Shown piece by piece: positions 18,856 to 28,481 of a DNA stretch of 56,307 nt. This stretch comes from Flavipsychrobacter sp. (GTDB lineage Bacteria; Bacteroidota; Bacteroidia; Chitinophagales; Chitinophagaceae), in the NCBI GenBank assembly GCA_021155965.1, contig JAJNBJ010000030.1:1-56307 (forward strand), in the 5' to 3' direction. Both the position numbers and the translations under genes were made by a program. The stretch's first letter is position 1. Each line of letters starts with the position of its first letter. Under the pieces are notes generated by a model that did not search any database, was not told the DNA's origin, and saw nothing but the letters and a program-made list of their open reading frames with translations.

Positions 18856-19875
18856 ATGAGAATATACCTTATTCTTTTATTGTTCATTGTTTCAACCCAA
18901 TTGTATAGTCAAGATGTACGCTGGCAGGCAATTACACCTCAAACAGATGCATCATTCCGCGGACTATCCGTAGTTGATGATAGTGTAGCATGGGTGAGCG
19001 GTAGTAAAGGCTGGGTTGGCAGAAGTATTAATGGCGGTAAAGATTGGACATTCACACAAGTCAAAGGTTTTGAAAAAAATGATTTCCGCTCTTTATATGC
19101 GTTTGATGCGAACAACGCTATTATAGCTAATGCCGGCAGCCCGGCCTATATTATGCGCACTACCGATGGTGGCAAGAACTGGAAAATAGTTTATCAGAAC
19201 AATGATACATCCGCCTTTATTGATGGGGTAGATTTCTGGAACAATAAGGAAGGTATTATTTATGGCGACCCGATAAACGGGCGCATGATGATACTTAAAA
19301 CAAAAGACGGAGGACGTATATGGCAGGCGTTGTCTGAAAACAGCAGACCAATGCTCATGGAAGGCGAAGCATCATTTGCAGCCAGCGGTACAAATATCCA
19401 TTGTTACGGAAAAGACAAAGTGGCGATCGCTACAGGCGGAAAAATTTCCAGGTTGTTTCTTTCGTCCGATAGGGGTGCAAGCTGGATAATAGATACACCT
19501 CCCATCATTCATGGTGAGAGTACCACCGGTATATTTTCTTTTGATTTCTCAAGTGACATTACCGGGATCATTGTAGGTGGTGATTATAAAAAAGATACTT
19601 TAAAAAGAGACCACATTTTTTATACGCATGATGGCGGTAAGCAATGGTTGACGCCTGTTACACCCACCAGAGGGTACCGGGAGTGCGTAGCAAAAATCAA
19701 CAATATTATGCTGGCCTCCGGCCCATCTGGCACAGATATTTCCTACGATGGCGGTGCCAACTGGAAGGCTCTTTCTGATGAAAAGGGTTTCCATGTCGTT
19801 AAAAAAAGCAGAACCGGCAATCTTCTTGTTATTGCCGGTTCCAGTGGTAAAATAAGTTTGCTGAAATTTGAATAA
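18856..19875 (+). CDS. Secreted YCF48/BNR-like beta-propeller
   Basis: This 339-residue protein has a signal peptide (MRIYLILLLFIVSTQLYSQ). The body has repeated Asp-box-like motifs (SINGGKDWTFT, RTTDGGKNWKIV, KTKDGGRIWQAL, SSDRGASWII, THDGGKQWLT, SYDGGANWKAL), one per blade, which is the form of YCF48/sortilin-like propellers. No sialidase catalytic residues are evident. It is probably a periplasmic or secreted binding protein. It begins 9 bp after the regulator gene, so they may be cotranscribed. Its TAA abuts the stop of the convergent cytochrome gene with no spacer. Confidence 0.85.
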   Translation: MRIYLILLLFIVSTQLYSQDVRWQAITPQTDASFRGLSVVDDSVAWVSGSKGWVGRSINGGKDWTFTQVKGFEKNDFRSLYAFDANNAIIANAGSPAYIMRTTDGGKNWKIVYQNNDTSAFIDGVDFWNNKEGIIYGDPINGRMMILKTKDGGRIWQALSENSRPMLMEGEASFAASGTNIHCYGKDKVAIATGGKISRLFLSSDRGASWIIDTPPIIHGESTTGIFSFDFSSDITGIIVGGDYKKDTLKRDHIFYTHDGGKQWLTPVTPTRGYRECVAKINNIMLASGPSGTDISYDGGANWKALSDEKGFHVVKKSRTGNLLVIAGSSGKISLLKFE

Positions 19876-20310
19876 CTACAACTTCTCCCTCACCTGTTTC
19901 ACCTCATCAGGGGTAATGTTACATGCATTATTGCCAAAGCTGCAATACACATACGTAAGCACTGCTGCGCATTCTGCGTCATTAAGCGGCTGCGGGGGCA
20001 TTACATTGTTGTAGGTTTTGCCGTTCACGGTTATCTCTCCGGAACTGCCCTGCAATACCTGTTTAATAGCGCGTTCTTTATCGGCCGCCAGGTAATCTGA
20101 TTTTGCCAATGGTGGAAATGCACCCGCAACACCTTCGCCTTTTGCCTGGTGGCAGGCAATACAGGTTCTCTTATAAATATCTTCGCCCGATGGTGGGGCA
20201 TCAGCTACCGCATCAGATTTAAAGTTTGGTTGTTGCTGTTCATTATCAGAACTGCCGCAGGAATATAAAAACAGCATAGCGATGATCGCTACCAAATAAC
20301 TCTTATTCAT
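19876..20310 (-). CDS. Monoheme c-type cytochrome lipoprotein
   Basis: This 144-residue protein has a lipobox (LFLYSCGS, Cys18) and one heme-binding CIACH motif followed by QAKGEGVAGAFPPLAKSDYL, typical of small class I cytochromes. The axial Met is probably in NVMPPQPLNDAECAAVLTYV. It would sit on a membrane in the periplasm and carry electrons. It is transcribed divergently from the sulfite-oxidase-like gene 76 bp away, which suggests it is the electron acceptor of that enzyme. Confidence 0.9.
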   Translation of the reverse strand: MNKSYLVAIIAMLFLYSCGSSDNEQQQPNFKSDAVADAPPSGEDIYKRTCIACHQAKGEGVAGAFPPLAKSDYLAADKERAIKQVLQGSSGEITVNGKTYNNVMPPQPLNDAECAAVLTYVYCSFGNNACNITPDEVKQVREKL

Positions 20311-20386
20311 TGAAACACAATGGATTTTATGGGATGTAAGTTAAAACAAAATAAATAACTAAATTTATACAAATTCGTTAAAAAGC

Positions 20387-21610
20387 ATGGCGCAAAGGCT
20401 GAAGGTCATAACAGCTATACTGCAATTAGGCATCATATGCTTTTTCTTTGCGTTGCTACTCACACTTAGTTCTATTCTTACCTCATGCAACGAGCAGCAA
20501 CCGCCATCGGAAGAAGATCCATCCGAAGACCTTGTAACCTACCCCGAGAAAGGCGAAATGCGCCTGCTCACCGATTGGCCCCCGCAACTGGAAACGCCGT
20601 TAAAAGTGTTTAAAGAAGATCTTACCCCGAATGAATATTTCTTTGTGCGCTGGCACTTATCTAAGATACCTACCAAAATTGACATAGACACCTTTAACCT
20701 GTATGTAGGTGGTGCAGTAGATAAACCATTGGCGCTATCTATGGAAGACCTGAAAACTAAATTCCCGCAGGATTCCATAGTAGCTCTTGCAATTTGTGCA
20801 GGCAATTCCCGGTCGTCCTTCGATCCCAAAGTACCCGGCAGCCAGTGGCGTAATGGCGGCATGGGCAATGCAAAATGGAAGGGAGTGAAGCTGAAAGATA
20901 TTCTTGCTGCGGCAGGTGTTAAAAAAAATGTGGTCGATGTAACCTTCCAGGGCATGGACAGGCCTCCATTACCACAAACTCCGGCATTCATCAAATCGCT
21001 GAACATAAACCACGCAACGGATGGCGAAGTGATGATAGCATACGAGATGAACGGCAAACCTATACCTATGCTGAATGGCTATCCGCTTAAACTTATTGTA
21101 CCAGGCTGGTATGCTACCTACTGGGTAGGCTCGCTTAACGAAATAAATGTACTGACTGACAGCTTTAAGGGTACCTGGATGACGAAAGCATATCGCGTAA
21201 ACGCAGATGGCTCTTTTAACGAAAGCCCGGACAGCCTAGCAAAAAATACGGTGCCGATCTCTAAGATAAACCTGCATTCCATTTTTATATCGCCGGAACC
21301 CGGTGAGCATATTACTACCGGAAAAAGCTATACTATAGAAGGACTGGCATTTGATGACGGCACTGGCATAAAAAAAGTAGAGTTGTCTTTTGATAATGGC
21401 AGCACATGGACGGAAACAAAACTCAACCCCGACCTGGGCAGGTACTCCTGGCGCAGGTGGAAGTATGAGTGGGCCCCAACCAGTAAAGGGGACAACCACA
21501 TAAAAGTACGCGCAACGGATAATAATGGCCGCACACAAATCGACAAACAATGGAACCGCAGCGGTTATGCACGCGGCTTTATAGAGCAACTGGATATTAC
21601 GGTAAATTAA
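20387..21610 (+). CDS. Sulfite-oxidase-family molybdopterin enzyme (SorA-like)
   Basis: This 407-residue protein has an N-terminal hydrophobic anchor, either a lipoprotein signal with Cys34 in SILTSC or a membrane helix, so it is exported. The molybdopterin domain carries the conserved Cys137 in LAICAGNSRSSF that ligates Mo, the GNAKWKGVKLKDIL block and the PGWYATYWVGSLNEI stretch. The C-terminal Mo-co dimerisation domain (about 290-407) has GLAFDDGTGIKKVELSFDNG and YSWRRWKYEW. The family oxidises sulfite to sulfate and passes electrons to cytochrome c. The next gene (ATG overlapping this TAA) and the divergent gene both encode monoheme cytochromes, which supports a sulfite:cytochrome c oxidoreductase. 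Whether sulfite is the true substrate is not proven. Confidence 0.87.
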   Translation: MAQRLKVITAILQLGIICFFFALLLTLSSILTSCNEQQPPSEEDPSEDLVTYPEKGEMRLLTDWPPQLETPLKVFKEDLTPNEYFFVRWHLSKIPTKIDIDTFNLYVGGAVDKPLALSMEDLKTKFPQDSIVALAICAGNSRSSFDPKVPGSQWRNGGMGNAKWKGVKLKDILAAAGVKKNVVDVTFQGMDRPPLPQTPAFIKSLNINHATDGEVMIAYEMNGKPIPMLNGYPLKLIVPGWYATYWVGSLNEINVLTDSFKGTWMTKAYRVNADGSFNESPDSLAKNTVPISKINLHSIFISPEPGEHITTGKSYTIEGLAFDDGTGIKKVELSFDNGSTWTETKLNPDLGRYSWRRWKYEWAPTSKGDNHIKVRATDNNGRTQIDKQWNRSGYARGFIEQLDITVN

Positions 21611-21984
21611 TGGCAGGGAAAAAAGCACATATCTTCTTAGCTGCTGCGGGCATTGCCTGCATACTGTACTCGTGCAATGAACAACCGAAGCAGCAACCCC
21701 CTGTTAAAAAACCGGAACATACTTTTTCAGTGAATGGCAGCGTTCGAGAAATAAAAATATCACCCGAATTAACTGAATTTCCCGACCATGCAGGTAAGGC
21801 AGAGTTTGTTTCTTACTGTGCCATGTGCCACTCGCTTAGGTACGTAACTGTGCAACCCGATTTTCCGCGGCATATATGGGAAGCAGAAGTAACCAAGATG
21901 GTTGAAAAATACCATGCGCCTATAGATTCCGCCACCTGCAGGAAGATTACAGATTATCTCGTAGCTATAAAAGGCATAAAGTAG
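21610..21984 (+). CDS. Monoheme cytochrome c-like lipoprotein, SorB-like partner
   Basis: This 124-residue protein starts at the ATG at 21610, which shares its A with the TAA of the preceding molybdoenzyme (TAATG), so translation is coupled. It has a lipoprotein signal (LYSCNEQ) and one CAMCH heme site in VSYCAMCHSLRYV. A Met in VTKMVEKY could be the axial ligand. The size and linkage fit the small cytochrome subunit of sulfite dehydrogenases. It ends 5 bp before the stop of the convergent DUF349 gene. Confidence 0.88.
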   Translation: MAGKKAHIFLAAAGIACILYSCNEQPKQQPPVKKPEHTFSVNGSVREIKISPELTEFPDHAGKAEFVSYCAMCHSLRYVTVQPDFPRHIWEAEVTKMVEKYHAPIDSATCRKITDYLVAIKGIK

Positions 21985-21989
21985 CTGCA

Positions 21990-23573
21990 CTATACAACAT
22001 CACCCGATGTATCATGGTTAACAGGTTCTTCCTTTTGGCCTTTCAGGTCATTCTTAGCCTGTTCCAGTTGCCTTTGGAGTTGTTTAATTTTTTCGCCACC
22101 TTCAATTATCAATTGCTGCAGGTGGGCACTCAGCTCTTTGGCCTTTTTGCCGGGCGTTATATTCTCCAGGCCGTTTTTGAAGTCGGCTATTTTTTCTTCT
22201 TCCTCCTTTATTTCCAGTTCAAGTTCGCCCACCCTGCCTTTTGCTTTTGCAGCACGATATACTTTTTCCTCTTCAAATTGCTGTTTGCGCTCCTGCCTGT
22301 TGGCATCTTTGCGGGCAAAGAAATGCTTACGTGCTGCGTTAAAATCCTCCCACATCTGGTCGCCATATGAACGGGGAACAGGGCCTATTTTTTTCCACTC
22401 CTCCATCAGCTCCACCATTTCATCTGCGGTCTCGCGCCAGCGGGTAGAGTTTTTTATCTGTTCAGCCCGCTCATACAACTCTTTTTTCCGCTGGTAATTA
22501 TCTTCCAGGTTATCCTTTATTTCTTTAAAATGGGTCTTCTTGGCCTCAAAAAAATGGTTTTTCGCCTCAATGAACCTGTTCCATAGTTCATCCCCTTTCT
22601 CCTGAAACGTCCTGCCGGTTTTTTTCCAATCCTCCATCAATGTGGCATAAGCCTGCGCTGTTGCATTCCAGTTCCTGCTTTCTTTCAGCTCTTCCGCTTT
22701 TTCAACCAGGGCCAGTTTCACCGCATAATTCGCTTCATGCTCCTGCTGTATCCTGCTTCCATGTTCACGTTTGCGGTCAAAAAATGCCCCCTTGGCAGTA
22801 ATAAACCGCTGCCATAATTCTTCGTTCTTCTTATGGTGTGTTGGCCCTATCTTTTTCCACTCCTCCGTAAGCCTGGTAAATGCATCTGCTGTTTTTTTCC
22901 ACTCTTCTGATGCCGCCATTGATTCCGCCTGTTCCACCAATTCTATTTTCAGGTCCATATTGGCAAGCATATCTTTCTCCTCTTCTTCATAATGCACCTG
23001 CTTGCGGTCCAGGAACTTTTTGCGGGCAGCTTCTATCCTGTTCCATAATTTATCGTTCCTGTTCCTGTCTATGTGGCCTGTTTGCTTCCATTTGTCAGCA
23101 ATATCACGGAAAGCCATTGCAGTATCTTTCCATTGGTCGCTGTCGGCAAGGCTTTCAGCAAGTTCCGCAAGCTTCAGCTTTGCTGCATAGATCTCCTGCG
23201 TAAGGTTATGGATGATATGCTCCCAGCCTAATACCAACAGGAACGGTTGCGAAAAATCTCCCAGGGCATCAACTGTATACAGGTATTCTTTCAACTGGGC
23301 GATCTTCTCGGCCAGTTTTGTTTTGTCGTCTGTTGCCTGCCATTCTGTTTCAAGTTCCCGCACTTTAGACACTACTGCCTCAAACTTCCCGGTAAGGTCT
23401 TTCACAACGGTGTCCTTATTATCATCTGTAACGCTTGCGATCACCCTTTCCTTAATGTTATTATTTGCGAGCAGCACTATCTCCCCTGAAGCATTCAGGT
23501 AAAACAATTCTTTTCCCGGAAACGACTGCTCATTCCACCAGCCGGCAAGCTCTGTATTTTGTTCCTGCAACAT
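21990..23573 (-). CDS. DUF349-repeat protein
   Basis: This 527-residue cytoplasmic protein has about five tandem DUF349 units of ~70-75 residues between ~135 and ~440. Each contains W-x-x-T(A/S)-x-x-(F/M)-x-x-(L/I)-x-x-x-W-K-K-(I/T)-G and a LW-x-x-F-x-x-A-x-x-(H/F)-FF basic helix. The C-terminal ~85 residues form a charged coiled coil (QLQRQLEQAKNDLKGQKEE). There is no signal peptide. Biochemical function is not established in this family. Monocistronic. Confidence 0.92.
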   Translation of the reverse strand: MLQEQNTELAGWWNEQSFPGKELFYLNASGEIVLLANNNIKERVIASVTDDNKDTVVKDLTGKFEAVVSKVRELETEWQATDDKTKLAEKIAQLKEYLYTVDALGDFSQPFLLVLGWEHIIHNLTQEIYAAKLKLAELAESLADSDQWKDTAMAFRDIADKWKQTGHIDRNRNDKLWNRIEAARKKFLDRKQVHYEEEEKDMLANMDLKIELVEQAESMAASEEWKKTADAFTRLTEEWKKIGPTHHKKNEELWQRFITAKGAFFDRKREHGSRIQQEHEANYAVKLALVEKAEELKESRNWNATAQAYATLMEDWKKTGRTFQEKGDELWNRFIEAKNHFFEAKKTHFKEIKDNLEDNYQRKKELYERAEQIKNSTRWRETADEMVELMEEWKKIGPVPRSYGDQMWEDFNAARKHFFARKDANRQERKQQFEEEKVYRAAKAKGRVGELELEIKEEEEKIADFKNGLENITPGKKAKELSAHLQQLIIEGGEKIKQLQRQLEQAKNDLKGQKEEPVNHDTSGDVV

Positions 23574-23726
23574 ATCTCAGTTTATTGATCTTTGGCCTTT
23601 TTATACAACCTTATCGCAAGATAAAGAATATTGCTAATATCCCCAATCAGTACGGGTTTTTATGGCTAATGCCCTATAATTTAACGCAGTAATTAAGGAT
23701 ATTTAATTTTCCGGTTAAATTAAAAA

Positions 23727-23755
23727 GCCGGCCCGTTTTATATTACGGGGCCGGC
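23727..23755. terminator. Hairpin terminator between DUF4197 and DUF349 genes
   Basis: GCCGGCCCGT (23727-23736) pairs with ACGGGGCCGGC (23745-23755) with one bulged base. An A-run lies on the left and TTAAATT on the right. It sits 27 bp past the DUF4197 stop on the minus strand and is its likely terminator. Confidence 0.65.
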
Positions 23756-23782
23756 AATTAAATATTATATAGATTATTATAC

Positions 23783-24529
23783 TTATCCGAATACCTTCTT
23801 GAGCAGGTCAGTAACCCGGGCTGCAGGATTTTGCCTGATCTTAGCTTCTTCTTCAGCAATATAGTAGAAGACCCCATTCAGGGCACGCTCCGTTACATAG
23901 GCAGGAAGGTCAGGGTTTATTTTATTGAATGTTGTAGGCAGCTGGTTATACGTGGTGAACACTATAGACCAGTATTTGGTAGCATCCACTTTATCCAGCG
24001 ATTCCTGTATCACCGGGCGGAAAGCATTTGTCAGCTCAATGGTTGTCTTATTTTTCAGGTAGTTAGTGGCTGCATTATTACCCCCTTTCAGGATAGCCAT
24101 ACCGTCCTGGATGGTCATGCCTTTTATCGCATTAATAAATATGGTCAGTGCTTTCTTAGATGCATCTTCGGCAGCGCGGTTCATGGCTAATATGGCGTCA
24201 TCCACCTGTTTATTGAAACCAAGTTGCCTTAAAGTATTCTCTACTTTTTTAGCCTCAGGTGGCATCAGTATCTTAACGAGCGCATTACCAAAAAATCCGT
24301 TTACGGCAGAAAGCTGGCCGGTAGTATTTTTAGCGCCAACCTGCAGTGCTTCCTTCAGGCCTGCCGCTATCTCCGATTGTGAAAGGGACCCACTGCCATT
24401 CTTGGTTTTCACTCCCTTCACCACGCGGTCGGCAGCGTTAACATAGTCGCGAAGGAGTTGCGCATTGGCAACGGTTGATGCGGCTATAACTACGGATACG
24501 CTAAGTATTGCTTTTTTCAGGCTTCCCAT
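23783..24529 (-). CDS. DUF4197 family secreted protein
   Basis: This 248-residue protein has a signal peptide (LSVSVVIAASTVANAQ). The family signature is clear: LSQSEIAAGLKEALQVGA, VKILMPPEAKKVENTLRQLG, AMNRAAEDASKKALTIFINAIKGMTIQDGMAIL and ALNGVFYYIAEEE. DUF4197 proteins are predicted envelope proteins of unknown function. A -7 box lies 26 bp upstream of the start. Monocistronic. Confidence 0.9.
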   Translation of the reverse strand: MGSLKKAILSVSVVIAASTVANAQLLRDYVNAADRVVKGVKTKNGSGSLSQSEIAAGLKEALQVGAKNTTGQLSAVNGFFGNALVKILMPPEAKKVENTLRQLGFNKQVDDAILAMNRAAEDASKKALTIFINAIKGMTIQDGMAILKGGNNAATNYLKNKTTIELTNAFRPVIQESLDKVDATKYWSIVFTTYNQLPTTFNKINPDLPAYVTERALNGVFYYIAEEEAKIRQNPAARVTDLLKKVFG

Positions 24530-24554
24530 ATATTGGATGTTTATCTCCTTAATC

Positions 24555-24562
24555 CAAAGATA
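24555..24562 (-). promoter_or_regulatory. Candidate -7 box of the DUF4197 gene
   Basis: CAAAGATA on the + strand reads TATCTTTG on the minus strand, a full TAnnTTTG match, 26 bp upstream of the ATG at 24529. No good -33 box is seen. Confidence 0.4.
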
Positions 24563-24722
24563 GTGCCAAACCTTTTTGAAAAAGTCATTTTTTAAACGCT
24601 ACCGTATGAAATTAACAAAGCTTGTAGATGCGATATAGCCCCTATAGGTTCCCCTTGACCTTTGAAAAGACATCAATTTGCAAGGGAAATCACACAAAAA
24701 ATTGCCAAAATATTGTTAGGGT

Positions 24723-27329
24723 TTACCCTTGTCTTCTTTGCCCGCCGCCCTGGCCGCCACCGCCACCCTGGTCGTCGCCATCGTTGTCTTTCAGGTTTTT
24801 CTCCCTGTCTTCGCCCGATGGCTTCTCTATACGGTTCTTTTTCTCTGTGGGCTTTTCAGGCTTGGGTCCTTTAGCAGGGCTCTTGCCCAGGTCCTGTTTG
24901 CCAAATCGGTAATTAAAGCTGAGGTTCAATATCCTTGTTTCCTTCTCCCTGTTAATGGTGCCGGAGTAGGATGTAAGGTGGTAGTAGGTGACGAAAACAC
25001 GTGTATTGAACACATCCGAACAATTGAGCGTTATAGTAGCCTTATTCTTCAGTATATTCTTCTTGATAGCCACATCAACCCAATAGCTCTCCTTAAGGTT
25101 ACCCTGTGCGATCACTTTCGGGGATTCGTAGTTTGCGTTCACTTGTACTGAGAAATTCTTAGGCAGTTTAACCGTAGTATTCACTTTGCCGAAATAGCTG
25201 TAACCGCTGTTATCTGTCATATACCTGCGGTACGCAGTATCTATATTACCGATCTTCAAATCGTTCTGGAAAAAGTTCAGGTTAATGGTCGCATCCCAGA
25301 AAGAAGTGAATTGCAGGTGCCCCGTTGCTTCCAGGCCATAAGTAGCGCCTGATGTGATATTCACAGGTTGCGACAGCAGTTTTGTGGTATCATTTATCAA
25401 CCCTATCGTGCTATCCTTCGCAGTAATGATACGCGGCACTCGCTGCGTAATATTTGCGGTCTGGTTGTAATATGCACTCAGGATAATGTTATTTCCTTTA
25501 TTGTCCGATCTATTGTAGCTGAACTCAAATGCATTAACAAACTCCGGTATTAGGTTAGGGTTTCCCATACTCACCGTACCGGGGTTCGAATAGTCCTTGA
25601 AAGGCAGCATCTGCATAAAGTGCGGCCTGTTCACCCTGCGGCTGTAATTAAGGTAAACACTTTGCTGGTTTGCCAATTGGTAAGAGACAAATGCTGATGG
25701 AAAAAAGTTGGCAAAGCTGTTATGGAATGAAGTATCCCTGGGTATTCTTGCCGTCCCGTCATAAATAGCATCTTCAAACCTTAAGCCTGCCTGGTAAGAG
25801 AATTTGCCCACCTGGTCGCTCCAGTTTACATAAGCTGCATGTATCTGCTGGATATAGTCAAAACTTGTCAGCAGGCCCGAATCGACACGGATAATATCGA
25901 ATGTATCGTTCTTATATTCCAACGTCGGCTCGTCGCAATGGCTGCTGAACCAATACAATTGCGACTTAAAGCCTAATCCCAGTTTACCATTTTTCGTGAA
26001 CAACGGATTGGTATAGTCTGCCCATATGTTGAGGCTATTGTTCCAGCCATTTGCAGGCGCATTGGAAATAGTTGTATCTCCCCTGCTTGCAACCGGGCTG
26101 TCAATGGTCCTGAAGTATTGCTTCCTGGTGAAATCGGTATGAGCAAAAGTTCCATCTATATTCAGCTCCTCATCCTTCTTTTTGAATTTGTGCTTATAAT
26201 CAATAGCTGAAGAAAATGAGAACAGGTATGCCCCGAAATCGGTATAACGGTCCTGGTGCGATAGTGTCGTAGGGGAGTCCATCACATAGTAATGTGAATA
26301 GTCCCTGTACCCGAACATCATTTTGTTGATGTTCTCTGTAATGGTTATAGAATTATACTTATCCGGGTCGTAAGTAACGCCTATTGTATTGAAAAACCCG
26401 TCAAAGTTTCGCGGTGAATGCTCGGTAGTGAGGTAATTTCGTTCTGCAGCGTCCTTATCCTTCCGGTCGGTAGTAATATTATTATACGTATTGTTCAGCC
26501 TGAAACTGCTGTTAAGGAAGGTGTTCCATTTGCCTTTGCGCAAATTCAGGCCCAGGTTGCCATTGTATTTTTCGTTGGTGCCGGCACCTAAAGTCACACT
26601 GCCATTCAAGCCCAAACGCGCATCTTTTTTGGTAATGATATTGATGATACCGGTAGTGCCCTGCGCATCGTACTTTGCTGATGGGTTAGTGATCACTTCC
26701 ACACTCTCTATACTACCCGCAGGCAGGCTTTGCAGCGCTGAAGTAACATCAGACCCCAGCAAAGTAGATGGCTTGCCATCTATCAGTATGGTCACATCGC
26801 TTTTGCCACGCAGGCTCACGGTACCATCAGCCCCTACCGATACGGCAGGTACATTCTGTAATACATCCGTGGCACTACCACCTGCAGTGGTGATATTCTT
26901 ATCTACATTGAAAACCTTTTTGTCCACTCTCAGCTCCATCACATTCTTCTCACCGGTTATGCTTACTTCTTTCAGGGCATTCTCAGCCTCACTCAGTTTT
27001 ATTTTGCCCAGTCTTTTATCCTGGTCATTTTCCGGGACCTCTATACTTATGATCTTCTTTGTAAACCCGATCGACTCGATACGCAATAAAAAACTGCCGG
27101 TACCTGTTGGCGAGATGCTGAAGGTACCATCCTCTTTTGTAAGGTCGCCATTTACCACCGCTGAATCCATTTTCAGTAGCGTAACAGTTGCATAACCAAC
27201 TGCATTATTCTTTGCATCTGTGACCTTACCTGATACACTGCCGGACGTGGGCTTACCTGTCTGGGAATATGCCTTTGCCATTCCGCACATAAACAATATC
27301 AGCAGCAAAAGGCGCCTGGAAATTTGCAT
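24723..27329 (-). CDS. TonB-dependent outer-membrane receptor (OMP_b-brl_3 type)
   Basis: This 868-residue protein has a signal peptide (ending KAYSQ). Next is a carboxypeptidase-regulatory-like domain (~30-115: SVSGKVTDAKNNAVGYATVTLL), then a plug (~120-240: VGADGTVSLRGKSDVTILIDG, NPSAKYDAQGTTGIINIITKK), then a long beta-barrel. The barrel ends at LNLSFNYRFGK, followed by ~60 charged and Gly-rich residues (Lys/Pro/Glu then a GGGGGQGGG run), an extension known in this subgroup. No SusD partner is adjacent, so it is not a classical polysaccharide-utilisation pair. Cargo is unknown. Confidence 0.93.
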   Translation of the reverse strand: MQISRRLLLLILFMCGMAKAYSQTGKPTSGSVSGKVTDAKNNAVGYATVTLLKMDSAVVNGDLTKEDGTFSISPTGTGSFLLRIESIGFTKKIISIEVPENDQDKRLGKIKLSEAENALKEVSITGEKNVMELRVDKKVFNVDKNITTAGGSATDVLQNVPAVSVGADGTVSLRGKSDVTILIDGKPSTLLGSDVTSALQSLPAGSIESVEVITNPSAKYDAQGTTGIINIITKKDARLGLNGSVTLGAGTNEKYNGNLGLNLRKGKWNTFLNSSFRLNNTYNNITTDRKDKDAAERNYLTTEHSPRNFDGFFNTIGVTYDPDKYNSITITENINKMMFGYRDYSHYYVMDSPTTLSHQDRYTDFGAYLFSFSSAIDYKHKFKKKDEELNIDGTFAHTDFTRKQYFRTIDSPVASRGDTTISNAPANGWNNSLNIWADYTNPLFTKNGKLGLGFKSQLYWFSSHCDEPTLEYKNDTFDIIRVDSGLLTSFDYIQQIHAAYVNWSDQVGKFSYQAGLRFEDAIYDGTARIPRDTSFHNSFANFFPSAFVSYQLANQQSVYLNYSRRVNRPHFMQMLPFKDYSNPGTVSMGNPNLIPEFVNAFEFSYNRSDNKGNNIILSAYYNQTANITQRVPRIITAKDSTIGLINDTTKLLSQPVNITSGATYGLEATGHLQFTSFWDATINLNFFQNDLKIGNIDTAYRRYMTDNSGYSYFGKVNTTVKLPKNFSVQVNANYESPKVIAQGNLKESYWVDVAIKKNILKNKATITLNCSDVFNTRVFVTYYHLTSYSGTINREKETRILNLSFNYRFGKQDLGKSPAKGPKPEKPTEKKNRIEKPSGEDREKNLKDNDGDDQGGGGGQGGGQRRQG

Positions 27330-27431
27330 AAAGTGTTAAAGTAGGCAAATGTGAAAAGAATTAAGGGAAAATAGCCTGATACCTGCGATAAAATATTGTT
27401 AATACGGTAATCCTTAAAAATGCTTAATAGG

Positions 27432-28373
27432 CTACAACCCTATCTTCTCTTCCGTCAGGTAAGCATTTCGGTCTGAGGCGTTGCGCACAACCAACTCCGC
27501 CACAAAACCCGTAAAGAAACACATAGTGCCCAGTATCATGATAGTCAATGAGATATAAAATACGGGTTTGTTGGTAAGCGGGATATTATTATTCAGTTTG
27601 TCAATGACCAGGTAGGCAATGAGGATAAAACCAACCAAAAATATAAACGATCCCAATGCGCCAAACAGGTGCATTGGCTTTTTCCCGAACCGGCTCACAA
27701 ATTGTACAGATAACAGGTCCAGGAAACCATTAATGAACCGCTCCCACCCAAACTTAGAAGCACCATATTTCCTTGGCCTGTGCTGCACAACCTTTTCACC
27801 TATCCGGTTAAAGCCTGCATGCTTTGCCAGCACAGGTATAAAACGGTGCATCTCGCCATACACTTCAATGCTTTTGATCACTTTGCGCCGGTATGCCTTC
27901 AGGCCACAGTTCATATCATGCAGTTTTATACCGCTGATGCGCCTGTTCACCGCATTATACAGTTTAGACGGCAAATTCTTGGTCACCGCATTATCATACC
28001 GCACTTTTTTCCAGCCGCTCACCAGGTCGTAGCCATCCTCAGTTATCATCCGGTATAGTTCGGGTATCTCATCGGGGCTGTCCTGCAGGTCGGCATCCAT
28101 AGTGATCACCACTTTTCCGGATGCTGCCTTAAAACCCTCATACAATGCAGGGCTTTTGCCGTAATTGCGCTGGAATTTTATTGCTTTTATTGCCGGGTAT
28201 TTGGCTGCAAGCTGTTTCACCACCTCCCAGCTGTTGTCCCTGCTGCCATCATCTATCATCACCACCTCATAGGCATATTTATGCTCTGTGCATACACGGT
28301 CTATCCACTCAACCAGTTCCGGCAGCGACTCTTCTTCATTATACAGGGGTATGACGATGGAAATATCTAACAT
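27432..28373 (-). CDS. Family 2 glycosyltransferase with two C-terminal TM helices (DPM1/GtrB-like)
   Basis: In this 313-residue protein, residues 1-~215 are a GT-A domain with VIPLYNEEESLP, the metal-binding TMDADLQDSPDEIP, and the MNCGLKAYRR acceptor motif. Two transmembrane helices follow (~235-257 and ~270-295). This is the architecture of polyprenyl-phosphate hexosyltransferases, which load a sugar from a nucleotide donor onto undecaprenyl phosphate at the inner membrane. It is last in a minus-strand run after BatA, a dihydroorotase-like protein and DUF4199; this gene order is common in Bacteroidota. Confidence 0.92.
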   Translation of the reverse strand: MLDISIVIPLYNEEESLPELVEWIDRVCTEHKYAYEVVMIDDGSRDNSWEVVKQLAAKYPAIKAIKFQRNYGKSPALYEGFKAASGKVVITMDADLQDSPDEIPELYRMITEDGYDLVSGWKKVRYDNAVTKNLPSKLYNAVNRRISGIKLHDMNCGLKAYRRKVIKSIEVYGEMHRFIPVLAKHAGFNRIGEKVVQHRPRKYGASKFGWERFINGFLDLLSVQFVSRFGKKPMHLFGALGSFIFLVGFILIAYLVIDKLNNNIPLTNKPVFYISLTIMILGTMCFFTGFVAELVVRNASDRNAYLTEEKIGL

Positions 28374-28481
28374 CGGGCGCTAAAATACATGATTTTGTTA
28401 TACAATAGCCCCGGTTTGTACGCAGAATTGCTATTGTGGAGGTTAAAAAAAGTGAATATAACACTCGTGTATTGCTGCCGG

